The position numbers and the translations under genes were made by a program. From assembly GCA_964019165.1 (NCBI GenBank), contig OZ025281.1, forward strand, positions 3,541,240 to 3,605,239: a DNA stretch of 64,000 bases. The letters run 5' to 3'. The stretch comes from Mastigias papua (lineage: Eukaryota > Cnidaria > Scyphozoa > Rhizostomeae > Mastigiidae). Numbering within the stretch: the stretch's first letter is position 1; every line of letters begins with the position of its first letter. The notes under the pieces were generated by a model. The model was not told where the DNA came from. It worked only from the letters and a program-made list of their open reading frames with translations, and ran no database searches. Below are positions 12,426 through 24,948 of the stretch, piece after piece.

Positions 12426-13689
12426 AAATATATAGACATATAAATATAGTTAAAATTATTGCTGTCTCACTCTACGTGAACACGATTTCATCGTAACCGT
12501 AAGACATCTTTATATATGATGATTTAGAACATAATGCTGCGGTGGAGAGATATGAAGACTAACTATGGGACTTGAAATTAATAGGCTACAGATAGATGTT
12601 AAATTGAAACGCAGATGAATTAAATCGCTAGCATGCTTGCATTGCATACTTCAGCCTTTAGGACAATCCAGGGGTTTTTTATTTCGGAATGAGCTGAATA
12701 GAAAATTAACTTTAAGATAATCAAGCATTACTACAGAAATGTTCTGAAAGCTATATTTATGCTCCTTTGGTTTCAAAGAAGTTTTCTCATTTTCGGTAGT
12801 ACATTGGTCCATGCAATCCACATCATGGATACCATGAGTAGACATCACCAAAGTAAACAAAGTGTTATATTTGTAACCTGTTTCCCAGTAAATTTGCTAT
12901 AGTTGACAACTTTTTGCTCATTAGCACCCTAACCCTATGTTGATCATCCAGTCACATGTACATCACAAGATCTGTGTCTGGTACTAAATCTGAACCACCA
13001 TGCCATGTGAGGAACTCTTTCAAATAATCGTCTGCGTTTTCTGTACGTACAATGGTTATTATCACCGCGTTAATCGTTGTTTTTCAGAAGAAAGTAATGC
13101 ATAACTGCTCTTAAAGTTAGGAATATTCAATTACTGGATTTTTGAGACCTTAACAAGTAAAGTTAATAGTGCCATAAACATTTATAATTCAATTTTTCAC
13201 ACAATCCCATCATTTCTTGCATTTTTACACTCACGTTTTTATTATAAGAATATAGTCTACAAGAATACTAAGACTCGAATTTACAGAAATTTAGGAATAA
13301 TTTAAGAGTAATGCAAGAGTCAAGCTGCATGAAGGCTTGGATATTTTGCTGATTTGAGTGTTCTTTAGAATACCAAATAAGTGTGATCTTCACAAATCTG
13401 GTCTGGGAGTCATTGTGGTAGGATGCGAATTAGCAACTCCTCGAAGAGTATCAATCATACACTTTTTGTAATTTAGGAATATAGTTGATGCGAGTATTAA
13501 TGCTCAAAATCCCTAACATTTAGGAATAATGTAAGAATATTCTTAGACTCAATATAGAAGAAAATTAAGACTATTGAGGCTCGACAAAAAGTTGCGTATT
13601 TTTATAAGAAGTGTTTATAGATTGGTTGTGTTAATCTATGTACTCCAGTCTCATGTTTTTGTAGTGTCGTTCAGAAACTTTCCCAGAAT

Positions 13690-13765
13690 GTCCCGAAGCT
13701 TTCAATACTGGGCCAAAAGAATTTTCTAATAGAAAGACGCGTACCGGCCTGTGATATTTATGTAA
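13690..13765. repeat. Dispersed repeat, copy 2 (copy 1 near 2,515-2,590)
   Basis: Contains TTTCAATACTGGGCC followed by CTAATAGAAAGACGC, matching the copy near 2,530. Ends are undefined. Confidence 0.45.
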
Positions 13766-14806
13766 ATAGTTTGTTTCTTATGACAGTACTTTTAGACTTG
13801 TGTTTTTGTTTATCACTGGCATGAACATCCTCTTGACTCCCCCCTCTGCTTCAAACCACAAGATAGAATGACTTTCACACGGCCAAGTTAAAATTTGACA
13901 CCAAAAATAAGCTCTATTGTAGAAAATAGATTATATGCAAATAGAAGAACCGGAGTTATGACATCTCCAACGTAACTGTAAGCTCCCTTCATCTACAAAG
14001 GTGAGCAGAACCCAAAATATTATATAAATGTTTGGATTTTGTGCATTGAGAACACGCTTTGTTAGGTTGCTTGCCAAGAGATCTAGGGCGCTGGAATCTG
14101 CAGTTTTTCAAAAGGAATGCAGTTACAACTCATATTTGTACTTAAAAGATTTTTGTTTTCATACGACATTTTCAATTCAGGGAGTAGAAATATCGAGGTC
14201 AGCTGTGGCACTATTATAAATAAAATACTGATAAAAACAGTTCATAAATGCAAACTTATACCCTATTGAAAAAGTAGCGAATGTGTGCTAGGGGGCACCA
14301 GTATGTGTTACAGTATATTTTTTCGGGTGGATTGATTCCTCTTATCGCACGTTTGCGACGTAATATGATATTGCCTGCACATGGTGGACAAATCTCGCAC
14401 CGGTTGGTTCTGATATATTGTCGCATGTGCTCACGAATCAAGGCCATAAAGTCATTGATTCGTATTTGTTGGGCGCATTTGCATAATAACAGGTTAATGT
14501 TTCCTACACAACCGCTATTGTTGGGCGCACGTGGTGAAGACGAGATTTCAATCGGTCAATCAATTGCCAATACAATCATTTGAAAGCGAAGGACACACTT
14601 CTCTGCTTGCCATTACACAGTGTACACAGAAGATACAGCCTGGCGTATTTTGACTGTGTCGGCAGTCTCCATTGCCGTTCGCGAAAGAAAAGGGCTGTTG
14701 TGTTTAAACTTAGCTTAACAATAGGGACATTTGTCAGCCGCGTTGGATTTATTTGTAAGGGATTGTAAAGCACCCCGAGCGATCGCATTACCACAATCAA
14801 ATCCGA

Positions 14807-14893
14807 CCAATCAACGTTACGATCAAAAATAGAAGGCGGGAACCTGTTTCATATACTGCTTTCCCATTGGCTGAGGAAACGATCGAACAGCTG
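14807..14893 (+). promoter_or_regulatory. Probable proximal promoter elements of the SoxC gene
   Basis: Within 280 bp upstream of the SoxC start lie CCAAT at 14,807-14,811, an E2F-like GGCGGGAA at 14,835-14,842, an inverted CCAAT (ATTGG) near 14,866-14,870, and an E-box CAGCTG at 14,888-14,893. No clear TATA box was seen. The clustering suggests a core promoter, but each motif alone is weak evidence. Confidence 0.4.
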
Positions 14894-15086
14894 ACGTGTT
14901 CTACGAATGAAAATATTGAAAGTCACGGAATTGGTGGCTTTTTCAAATCACTCGCTTCTTCACAAACTGCCAGGAGTGTACTCGTTCACGGCAAAACCCA
15001 AGGAGGCTTATCTGAGCCGGAATTTGTGACTATCTGTATACACGTTTTGTGACTTGAATACACTAGCTGAATGTTTTTATAGATGC

Positions 15087-16049
15087 ATGGCAGGACTTAT
15101 TGACATGGAGCTCGATTTGGATAACGAAATAGTGGCTGTTGGGTTTCCAACTCCAGAAAGGCAAGATGGGGATCTAGAAAGCAGAGAGTTCAAGGCGAAA
15201 TCATCACACGACAGTAGCATGAAGAAAAGTAGCAAAGAGGCTCACGTGAAGCGACCAATGAACGCCTTTATGGTTTGGAGTCAAATTGAACGGAGAAAAA
15301 TGGCAGAGGTTTATCCTGACATGCATAATGCAGAGATCAGTAGACGGCTAGGCAAAAGATGGAAATTGTTGACTGAGTCCGAGCGAAGGCCGTATATTCA
15401 GCGATCTGAGAAGCTGCGTGAAGAACACATGCGGAAATACCCAGATTACAAATATAGGCCGAAAAAGAAAAACAAGCCGACAGTGAACGGAAAGCCCGTC
15501 TCTGGGGTTAAGAGCCCTATTCGTGACGTGTTTAAGTGTGACACTGATATTGTAAAGTCGGACATTAGAACTTCGATGAAGACGCTAGGACCAGTTGCCA
15601 TCAGCCCAGGAAAGCACGCGTTCACAGCAAGTGAAGTGCCCTGCTCACCAATTTCCACGTACACGCGCGAACTGGGCAAGATCGGAAGTCTGAGCTCAGG
15701 ATATACTGAGAAATCTACTCCGGCAAAGAAAGCACGAAATCCGTTAACACCACCACCCAAGGTCCCCGATTCGTACACTAGTATGGATGATAATCACGAA
15801 CAGTTAAGTTTCTATGAAGATTTTGACTTTAAGAATGCACACAAGAGACCTGTGCGTTCAACTGCACAACAGGCACCATCTTGGAAGGCTCAGACGAGCA
15901 CCATAGCAGACATGAATCTGGGACTGAGTTCAATGGGCATGCCATCCTTAACTGATAAAGCCCTGTTCGATTTTCAGGACTTATACACCACCCCTGAAGT
16001 CTCAGAACTCATTTCGGGCGACTGGTTCGAGAACACACTGGGTATTTAG
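15087..16049 (+). CDS. SoxC: SoxC-family HMG-box transcription factor (Sox4/11/12 type), single exon
   Basis: A 320-residue intronless protein. The HMG box spans about residues 53-131, with the Sox signature [10 protein letters not shown] and the SoxC-like run [16 protein letters not shown], ending in [11 protein letters not shown]. The last 30 or so residues contain [14 protein letters not shown], which matches the conserved C-terminal transactivation motif of vertebrate Sox4/11 and makes the SoxC assignment stronger than the HMG box alone. The middle is Ser/Pro-rich and basic. The family binds the DNA minor groove and acts in the nucleus, chiefly in neural and progenitor cells. I chose ATG 15,087 because TGA at 15,027 closes the frame upstream; the in-frame ATG at 15,105 has a better context (G at -3) and could be used instead. 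The neighbours give no functional link. Confidence 0.95.
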   Translation: MAGLIDMELDLDNEIVAVGFPTPERQDGDLESREFKAKSSHDSSMKKSSKEAHVKRPMNAFMVWSQIERRKMAEVYPDMHNAEISRRLGKRWKLLTESERRPYIQRSEKLREEHMRKYPDYKYRPKKKNKPTVNGKPVSGVKSPIRDVFKCDTDIVKSDIRTSMKTLGPVAISPGKHAFTASEVPCSPISTYTRELGKIGSLSSGYTEKSTPAKKARNPLTPPPKVPDSYTSMDDNHEQLSFYEDFDFKNAHKRPVRSTAQQAPSWKAQTSTIADMNLGLSSMGMPSLTDKALFDFQDLYTTPEVSELISGDWFENTLGI

Positions 16050-17426
16050 TGCTGTGTTATGTCGTTATGTATATGTCTAGCACTTTGTATTTTTGCTACG
16101 CAGATATAGCTAGTTGATGTCTGAAGGGGATTTTGAGAATGCTTTGGCAATCAGATGTGGTAGGTTGTATTTTAGCAAGCCCCATTCCAAGAATAATTTA
16201 AAGAACTTTGATTTTTTGACACTCGACAACGCCCACATTTTAGTATGGGTTTTACCAAGGGATTCGGATGCTTTTTTGGAGAACGCACCTGATCTGCAGG
16301 GAGTGATTTTGTACAGAATTTTTTTTTATAAATCTCCATAATGAAAATTTAATTTCCCCTTACAGTGATTACATGAGTAATGAGTGCTAGTTATAATATC
16401 CACACTGGGTTGTACATTCTCTTGTGTCATAGAGAGGTGTGGTAATGTCCTCATTGCGATGAAAATTTCCTTGTTTTCAATCATGGGTGCTTTGATTATT
16501 GTTCATGAGTGAGTTTCGACTCTCGTGTCTGAATGCAGGCATAATATCTTCGAAGTTAGAGCATATTTGTGCTGTTGCCCAGGGATATCTATTCACGACA
16601 TGGAGTATATCAAGTGTTCACCTAGGAAATCTTGTATCCTCTATCTGCCATATGGCTCCGTGCTATACCGTGTCATGTCTTATTTAAGCATTAATAGCCC
16701 CCTGTGTTTACCGCATGGCATTTAGAATATTTATGAGAACCTGCAATTCTGGATAGGACATGACTTCATCTACTTGAAAGAGAATGACCTCAATCTCTGC
16801 ATTTCTACGTCAATTAAGTCATTGCAAGGGAGGACACGACACTTACTTTAAATGTGGGTGGGGACTGGCTTGTAGTTAGTATGGTTTGTGTATTTTGTAC
16901 TATCAGCACCCCTACCCAATATATGCATTCTTTCTGCATCAAGATTCCTGCCTTTTAGCTCTATATTTCCTTGTATCTGGGCGACAGTTTCTTCGATAGG
17001 CTGACAGAGCAGCATCACTGATGTGTTTTGTTGACATTGCCTGATAGACTTAGTTTGTGTGATGGCAAACCCCTGGCTTCTCGTTTACCCCAGTGTGCCT
17101 CATACAGCCAGGTGTGCTTGTTCGCAAACGGTAAAATTTTTCGGTGCTGATAACATCACTTTCCTTTAGTATTGGAGCACATAGGCACGGCACTTCTCCT
17201 ATATTTGTAGGTTCACAATTTATCTTTGGTGTGTTACGAAATGCAATAGAAACATTGATTAAAGTAGCCCCTCTTCCTAGTGATTTTTACCTTGTAGTGA
17301 TTTACAGAAGTTTTGTCGTTTTTACCACATGACCCCTATTGGTATTAGGTATTAGTTGTTTCATGTTGTTACCTTGTTGTAGGCGTGACCGTGAATTTTG
17401 TGAAAAAATTCTGATTCGGAGTTTGA

Positions 17427-17432
17427 AATAAA
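17427..17432 (+). promoter_or_regulatory. Candidate polyadenylation signal of SoxC
   Basis: AATAAA about 1.4 kb after the SoxC stop, the first clear hexamer found on this strand. This would give a long 3' UTR; usage is unproven. Confidence 0.35.
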
Positions 17433-20400
17433 TATCTGTATATATACTTTGAAAGATCATCACTTGAAAAGAGGATCCCATTGATGTGAGTTTTTTGAAC
17501 AAGCAACTAGTTGGGGATCTCTTTCATGTACGGCGATCTAAATTCCCCAAGAAGATATGACTGCGGTCGAATGTAGAATGTCCACCGTTTTTCTGTTGTT
17601 AACTCAGATGTTAGTCTTTTACGTTAACTAAACACAGGACAACTATGTCCTGCCAGATGTTATGCGGGCAGGTTTTTATTTGGCCTTAATTCATCTTTTG
17701 CAATGGGAAATCATTGCAGGAGGGTAGAGCATAGATGATTTACGAAGTCCCTTTGTGTTTAGAAAGAATACGCCGCCAGAATGGATATATGAGATTACCA
17801 TTAGCCGCATTTTGTATGTTTTTTGTTGATTTAATTTCCTAGATAGCATTTTATAACCGGACAGAAAATATTGTAATTTAAATATTATGATAGGAAATGG
17901 AATAGAATGGGTGCGCAAATAGCCCCCTTCCTTCCACTCTTTTACAACCTAGCGACATTGAAGTTTTGGATTTCACAAGAGAGAGCTTACTAAGTGACGT
18001 TTTATGAATACACACCGTGGGAATTAAGCAGAATCCCATTTCACACTAAACTTTGTTTTTCTGACGCATTGTTCACTCAGTACTGCTTTATTTGTTAAAT
18101 AACTTCAATGTGTTTCTCAAACACTGGCCTCATCGGAAATTCCCCCATGATAAGGATGCATTTGCTTGCTTATCAGAAGACAAGTTCTAATCTGCAACTC
18201 GGTAACTGAGATTTTATCATTGAATGGAGAACCCTTTGACAATCGGCTTTTATCTTTATCTGAAAATTTACTTAAACGGCCGCTAGTATCTAGTGCGAAT
18301 TCTGGACTCATTAGGAGCTGTCGCCTTTTCTTCTCAATAACTGAAGTATTACTTTAAGTCCTTGAATCCACCCCCCCCCCCAATGAAATAAGCTCCCAAT
18401 ATGGAACTACACTCGTATGCCCTTTCGAATAAGCCCCGTTAAAAAAGAAACATAAAAAGTCCTCAGGGCCTAATCGTAATATATTCTCCTTCACAGTATC
18501 AGTTCATTGCCCCCGCTTTATTCGGTTTACATACTGTAGTATCATAAATGTTTTGGTTGGCAGTATGACAAAATCCACATTGCCTTTGTGGGGTCGAGCT
18601 TCTGTTTATTTTTATTCCGTTATTGATTTTCTGATTTTGAGTCAAGGTTTTCGACGGAAAGCGGTGCTTAGTTCTTTGCACAAGTTACAATGCTTTGCAA
18701 ATTGGATTTCGTAGTCTTTGAACGATGTTGATTGGCGATTTGTGAAACAGATCCATATGCATGGCAAGGTTCTTAGTTGAGTATTTAATCCGCTAAAGAT
18801 TTGCGCTTTTCTGCTAGCACGCACTCTTGCAAAGATCCTTTACCACGAAAATCCTGTTATTCGGCATTGGATATTTAACAAGAGTTTTGGTATATTGCCA
18901 TGTCTTTAATCATCTCGCATTGAAAACACTCTTTCGGTGCCCCGTCGTGCTGTGTTATTCGCAATTTCCCTCCCCCTATGGTAACAGGCCAGGCAATATT
19001 TGACCCATTCGAAGCTTGAAAACTGATTTGAAAACCCAGGATGTCATCCGTGGAAAGGAATGTGATCAGTTATGATCAGCTTGATAAGAACAGACACCAA
19101 TAGTGATGTGGCAGGTGTTCAGTGCGCCAATGACAACATGTTAGCAAATTAGCCAGGTCTATACATTCAGCGTTCTAAACAGTGTTGTACTATGTCGCCT
19201 TTCAGCTTTTCGACTGGTTACAATTCAACTGCCAATGGCTCCTTGCGTCTTAAGCAGTCGCGCAACAACGGGATGGGTCCTGGGGGTCTAGACCCCTCAC
19301 CTTTCCTCAAAAGGTAAAACCCCCTGTTTCTTGGAAAATTTTGAAACTGTTTATCGTATTTTGGTTTAGTAGACCTGCTTACAATCATTGTTACACATGG
19401 AAATAACGAAATGCTAAAATTTCCCGTACGATTTCTTTTGTCTCTAACTCTGAAAAATATGGTTTCAAGATGCACTCTCTTTAGAGAGTGTTTAGTGGGC
19501 CCTTTTTCTTGCTTAGACCACTGGCATCAAAAATTCCCAGTTGCACGCCTGATATGCGTCATAACGGTATTGTAGAGAAAACGCCTTACTCAATTTTTCC
19601 GCAAAGCAAACATACATAAGAGATTGGACGCACGGACTTATTGTTTTGTTGTCTTTCTGCATGTATTCGAATAACTGAGTCCTGATAAAAAAACAAATTA
19701 AACCTTTAGATTTTTGTTTGAAAGAAAGCAGCTGTTCTATGTAGCACGCTAAGCTGCCATCAAGCTGCAATTTTTGTATATTGCGTCAAGCGTGGCTTTT
19801 GAAAGTTCCTACTCAAAAAGCAGACGATTTTACCTTTAATCAAGTGTTACCGATTTACTGATCAGAACGTATAGATTCAAAAAGCAAATCTCGGCGTATT
19901 GATGTGATTGTGCAATTTTTAAGTAGTAAACATTCTTAGGAAGGTTGGTATCCACACTCCTTCCATAACTGAACAGAAGATGGAAGCTTCTCGTTATATT
20001 TCTCTTTATTTGCCTCTATTTTCTTATCAGTTGATTTCTTTCGTTGTTGCACTGTTACTTTTCTCTCTCTCTTGAGGAAGTTTTAACTACCTTGCCAACG
20101 TACAGTGCTTAGGCCTTGTGGCATGTGGGAATAGCCGATAGATTATCGTAATTCGACAGAGAGCAAGACACCTGAGCTTGATTATATTTGTGGAGATTAG
20201 CTGCACGTGGTCGAAACATCTGCACTACAATGTCCCCCACGTTTCCCTTTGTTTTCTGTCCCCGAAAATACAGGTGTTCACACATGTGGTGTTTGGTTCC
20301 CTAGGTTACACTTATCCAAGTATGCCGCGCACGCGTACAAACCGCACTCCTTCGCAGCTACCCTACATTTGCTCAGCGTTGTTCAAACAATTCATTAATA

Positions 20401-20730
20401 GTGTGTATAAATTACATATAACTGCAGTACGGTACGATACAGCGATTTTTGAGCAGTACTTCTTGTGTTCAGATTATTCTCTTAGTATACAAAGTGAGTA
20501 CTTGACACTTTCCGAAGAGTTCCTGAGTCGCATTATAACTAAAGGACCCAATAAACGAAGATCATACTTATCTTGTTTTGTAGAGAAAACTCAAATAAGT
20601 GTAAGCCTTCGTGAAGCTAGAGCCTTGAATTATTCTTGAATTTCAGTGATTTTGAGCCTTGATATTCTTTTAGATTGTTTTCATATAAAAGAGTGTGTCC
20701 ATTGTTGTGTTGTGTTGTTTCACTTCATTT

Positions 20731-20756
20731 TCATTTCATTTTCATTTCATTTTCAA
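20731..20756. repeat. Short TTTCA/TTTTCA tandem repeat
   Basis: Alternating CATTT and CATTTT units just beyond the 3' side of the LINE remnant. It may be part of that element's tail or an independent microsatellite. Confidence 0.6.
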
Positions 20757-20916
20757 ATATTTTGTGCGGGTAGCCTTTCAGCTCAGTGCTGATTTTCAAG
20801 GGGCCTCCATTTCAAAAATAAGTAGGCAAATTTACAATGTATAAACATATGAAATAACTAACTACTTATTATTAAAGTTTATTTACAATTAAAGTATGCA
20901 TACATAGAATAAAAAC

Positions 20917-21279
20917 CTATTTATTTAAGAGCTCTTTGAAGCTGTTCAAGGAGGTTGCTTGCTTATTTTCATCTGGAAGCTCATTCCACAACTTGGCACA
21001 TCTGAACGCAAAACATTTCTGACCACTTTTTGAATTTTTTCTTGGTAATTTTTGGTCAGTGGTTGTATTCCTAAGGTTCATAGAGGGCAGTTTTGACATT
21101 CTAGTGAATAGATTGCACAAGTACTGTGGAGCCAAATTATTAAGAGATTTGAAGACCATAGTATTGGACTCACTATCAATTAGCTCGCCAATGGTCTTCC
21201 AGTCTGGGTTTTTTATAAGTGTCAAGCCAGGGGTATCAAAATTGCTGCCAGTTACAATACGTGCAGCACTGGTCTGCAT
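20917..21279 (-). pseudogene. Non-LTR retrotransposon remnant: C-terminal end of a reverse-transcriptase ORF
   Basis: A minus-strand frame of 120 residues with the typical end of jockey/CR1/L2-type LINE ORF2 proteins: a QTSAARIVTGSNFDTP-like start, then WKTIGELI, NLAPQYL, LPRKNSKSGQKCFAFRCAKL and WNELP. These spaced motifs are common to LINE ORF2 C-termini in cnidarian, lancelet and other genomes. The catalytic reverse-transcriptase and endonuclease parts are missing, as expected of a 5'-truncated insertion. The frame ends at a normal stop, and AT-rich sequence at 20,860-20,916 probably represents the 3' UTR. Confidence 0.8.
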
Positions 21280-21339
21280 TTTTGCAACTGGTTACTTTCA
21301 GCTGCACCACAGCAACCCGAAACAGAAGAGCAGTAGTGT

Positions 21340-21480
21340 AAACGAGGCACGTTATGTGCTGTTATGTTTTATTACATTGCACAGCATTGCATTGCATTAC
21401 ACAGCATAAGATTACAGTGCATTAGGTTACAATGTATTGTGTTTATTTTGCATTGTGTTACAGTGTGTTGCGTTGCACGT
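21340..21480. repeat. Degenerate CATTG/CATTAC-type repeat
   Basis: Repeated short variants of GCATTG, GCATTACA and GTGTTACAGTG, with no fixed period. It is low-complexity sequence directly upstream (on the minus strand) of the LINE remnant. Confidence 0.55.
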
Positions 21481-21821
21481 TGAAGTAGCTAACAATCATG
21501 CGACATTCCTTTGGCCAGGCCATAGGCCTGACCACTTCAACTTGATTGTTACTCCACCTGCAGTAGTTGTACTGCTAATCGAATTCCAACTATCCATCAT
21601 TTCCTTAAATGTCTTGGTCTTGTGACAAGCAGTTGTGTAATCCTATAATCATGATTTAGTACAGAAGGCCATTAGACATCGATTCCTGCCTTTGGCTTGT
21701 ATTTTTTCCATACCTAGGAAGCATTACCCACCAACATGGCGAGAACAGGTTATCAAGTGTCACTTGATACTCCAGGACCATTAAACCTCAACTGAAGAAT
21801 AATAATTTTTCTGGTAGACTC

Positions 21822-21999
21822 CAGTGGCGAAATTTAGGGGGAGCCAGAGGGAAGTGCCCTTCCTGAAGTAGATAGTTGCCATTTTGGCATATTGTTGGAC
21901 TATTCTGTACACTAGAATGTATATTGTCGGCAAATCTATTTTAGAAATGTCCTCTAATGCACCCCCGACCCCCTGTAGATTAACAGAAATCCGCCACTG
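21822..21999. mobile_element. hAT-like MITE with CAGTGGCG ends and 8-bp target duplication
   Basis: The ends are CAGTGGCGAAATTT on the left and the reverse complement of CAGTGGCGGATTTC on the right. CAGTGGCGGAT-type ends are common in hAT non-autonomous elements. The flanking 8-mers are GTAGACTC and GTAGAAAC (6 of 8 identical), consistent with an 8-bp hAT target duplication that has decayed. There is no open frame, and the length is 178 bp. Confidence 0.75.
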
Positions 22000-24948
22000 G
22001 TAGAAACCCTTGCTTTGAAGAAACCAAGCTCGGTTAGTTGTGTTCGTTCGCAAAACACAATCAAATCTTGAGATAGAAATCTAAGTAGTCTTCGATTTTT
22101 GTAATGCTTATTAATGCATATGGCTTTATGCAAGTAATCTCATTGGTATCTTGTTAGCGAGTGATTGGTGTGTTGTTGTTTGAACAAAGCTGTGTATGAT
22201 ATGCGTTTTTCCTGTTTTGAATCATGTTCGATGCAATACTTCTATAGCAAAGTTCACAAATCCGAAAAACTATTAACAGAGCCTCCGTAGCTAATATCGA
22301 TGAATAACAGAGAAAGTTGTACAATCAGAAAGCCTTCACTTCGTATAAAAAGAGTTGAGCTTGCGTTTAGTGTTCGCATGGTCCCCGGCATTTATTTGAA
22401 AATTGGAACTAGTTATCAAGAACTATTTGCAGGGAATTGGTCGAGGGGTGTCCAGAAATAGGGGTGTGAGGATATCATAGCTACACTTTTTGCAGAAGCA
22501 GTGGGTAGCTTTTCCTTGTCGGTAAAATTTGGCATTGCGATCTTATAGTGCCTTGCTCAGACATGTCTTTAAATTTCTTTTGCTGCAACCCCGTACTCAA
22601 AAGACCTTCGGTACGTGACCAGTTTGGTTGTCAGTTGGAACAAAATTACAAAGGCACTGTTTCCTCATTTGTATTCTACCAGAGATGGAAAAGGATTGAC
22701 GAGTATCAAGGGAAGAATTTGTTGAACAGTTTTCAGTTTATCCACATTCTGCATGCCGTGCAGCTGCATCTACATGTGTGTATGGAAAAATTAGGGCTGA
22801 ATACACGAGTATTAATGATTTAAGCAGTGTTTACAGCAGTCGATGTTTGTACTAAGAGAAAAGGTCTATTTTGTCATTGGCACGAACACTTGTTTCCATG
22901 ACAATAAAGGCCGTGCCATGGAATCTCTATGCAACGCAGCCATCGTTTTGAAACTTCAATTTTCTACTGGTAATTGGCATATTTCTTTCTAGTTTTCCTT
23001 TACGACCCCATAGCTAGTGCTTTTGATAGGATCATAAAATGTATGTTAAACATGGACAACTAAAAATGTGACAGGTCTTCAGTATCGCAAGAGAAATTGC
23101 AGCAGTTGAACTTTCCCATGTCAGTAGCAACAGGCCATTCTCATGCATGGTTACCGGCCTCCTATTATGGTAAAGTATAAGCGCCATTTCACCCCAAATC
23201 AGTAAATCGTTTCAGATGGAATCATGCCAAAGCCATACAGTTCTTCTTTCTAATTCTGTTTTGACGATAATACTTTTTATCAACTTTTTCTCATTATGTG
23301 ATTTTTCTTAATTTAATAGCACATTCTGACCGCAAGATAAAAAGTTCAATTCTATCATCTAGTGGGAAATGTTTTGGTTTGCAAAAATCCCTGGATTCCA
23401 GGCGCACAACAAGGAATTTTTGAGGGCAGGTTTCTAATCAACAAAAAAGTGCACACTATCTTGACACCATATCTCTCAGAATTGGAAACAGAAGGAATAA
23501 TGCGGGAATCTTCAGGATTTCGTTATCCTTTTTACTATTAGGAAGAATTATGCACAAAGGCAACGATTGAATTCTACCACATCTACTGTGGCATTCAAGG
23601 TCGGTTTTGTGCAGGTACAAGCACATGCAACTACAAATTATTGCTTTGCTCAAATAAAAATACCTCGCTATTTACAAAGCAAATCATGTAGTGTTTGTAG
23701 AGAAAGAAATCTACGACCACTTCTTAACCGAGATAAATATATTTACAATATACATTGAAAATATTGCTTCTTTTCGTTCCTCCCCGTCCTGTCCTATGAT
23801 TAATGAAACTTTGTGAAAAAATAAGCACTTATTAAGCAACTTAATATCTAACTTATGGCTGTTGATTAAACAGCCTGCAATATGATCAAAATCCTACTTC
23901 GCTTGTCAGGAAAATAGTCAATATGCACGACGCTTATTTCCGAATGCTTCTTAAGTTACTTAATTTTAGCCGAAAGGGATTGGCCACATTTTATGTGAAA
24001 TTACTTTTTTTAATTCTCGATTGTTGCAGTGATAACAATATTCCAAAATGAACAAGTTTGGAGATTTGTCTTAGTAGAACCAATTCTTCCTTAGATCTTT
24101 TTGCCTTGTACATTTATGATCTTTATAAAATTGTTTATAATTTGATGAAAAAAGAGCAGTTCACTAGCCTTTCAATAAAGCACAAATATACTTTAAATCG
24201 TTAGCCCCTCCTCGTCATTCTCCGTGGCAATATTATTTATACAATAAGTAACAAATGCAGACAATCCTGTTCTTCTCAGAACATTAAACTAGTTGTATCT
24301 GATTTTATTTCGCATTTGTCCTTACAATTTCCCTCTAATATGATCCGCTTCACTGTTCCCCTGTGTTCACATTTAGCGCGGGATGAAGAGTTTGGTATCG
24401 TCAGCAATTTGCAGTTTTATTGACAACTTAAAGAGGCAGATGTAAATAAAAGCCCTGTATTGTTCTTCAGAACTAAATAGAAGTCCTGTATTGTTCTTCA
24501 TCCATGCCAACTAACAGCTTATCTTGGATTTAGCAGGTGATTACGGAAATTTTACGTTTATAACTTGTGAGAATCGTAGCTGATGTTGCAGGTGCATGTG
24601 GAAGTCCACTTTCATTGCAGCCTGGACTCGTAGTGTTTCATTGACCTACTGATAAACACAATGTACAAATAGATGGACAGTAGATATCATTATAAAAGTT
24701 TCTTTAGGATGTAAAATAATTGAATTACTTTGTTGCTTCGTAGTCTAATCTGATGGCTATGCTTGAAAATGCTTCTGAATGTAAGGGCTTTTATGAATGA
24801 TTTTCGTGGATAAAATGCATTTGACCCACTTAGCTCCGATGGAGTTGTATTGCTAGATGAAATGCCACTTATACATCACACATATTATGTATGTATTGAT
24901 TAATGGCCCTGATCTGAAATTTTTATGTAATTATGCATATTTATAGCA

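Larger units (their letters stand above)
17440..24940. other. Gene-poor stretch between SoxC and SYCP2
   Basis: No convincing gene was seen. A frame near 20,178-20,639 has no early ATG and no recognisable domain. The stretch holds the LINE remnant (20,917-21,279), simple repeats near 20,731 and 21,340, and a hAT-like MITE at 21,822-21,999. A C-run at 18,370 is followed by TTCGAATAAGCCCC, which resembles the interior of the MITE at 1,176. Confidence 0.55.

Noticed and set aside
14281..14583. 100-residue frame upstream of SoxC
   Set aside because: Biased composition and no recognised domain; a competing antisense frame of similar length exists.
15446..15778. Antisense frame within SoxC
   Set aside because: Shadow of the SoxC coding strand.
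20178..20639. 153-residue frame that might be a gene
   Set aside because: It starts at TTG; the first ATG leaves about 105 residues with no domain, no splice partner and no recognisable similarity.
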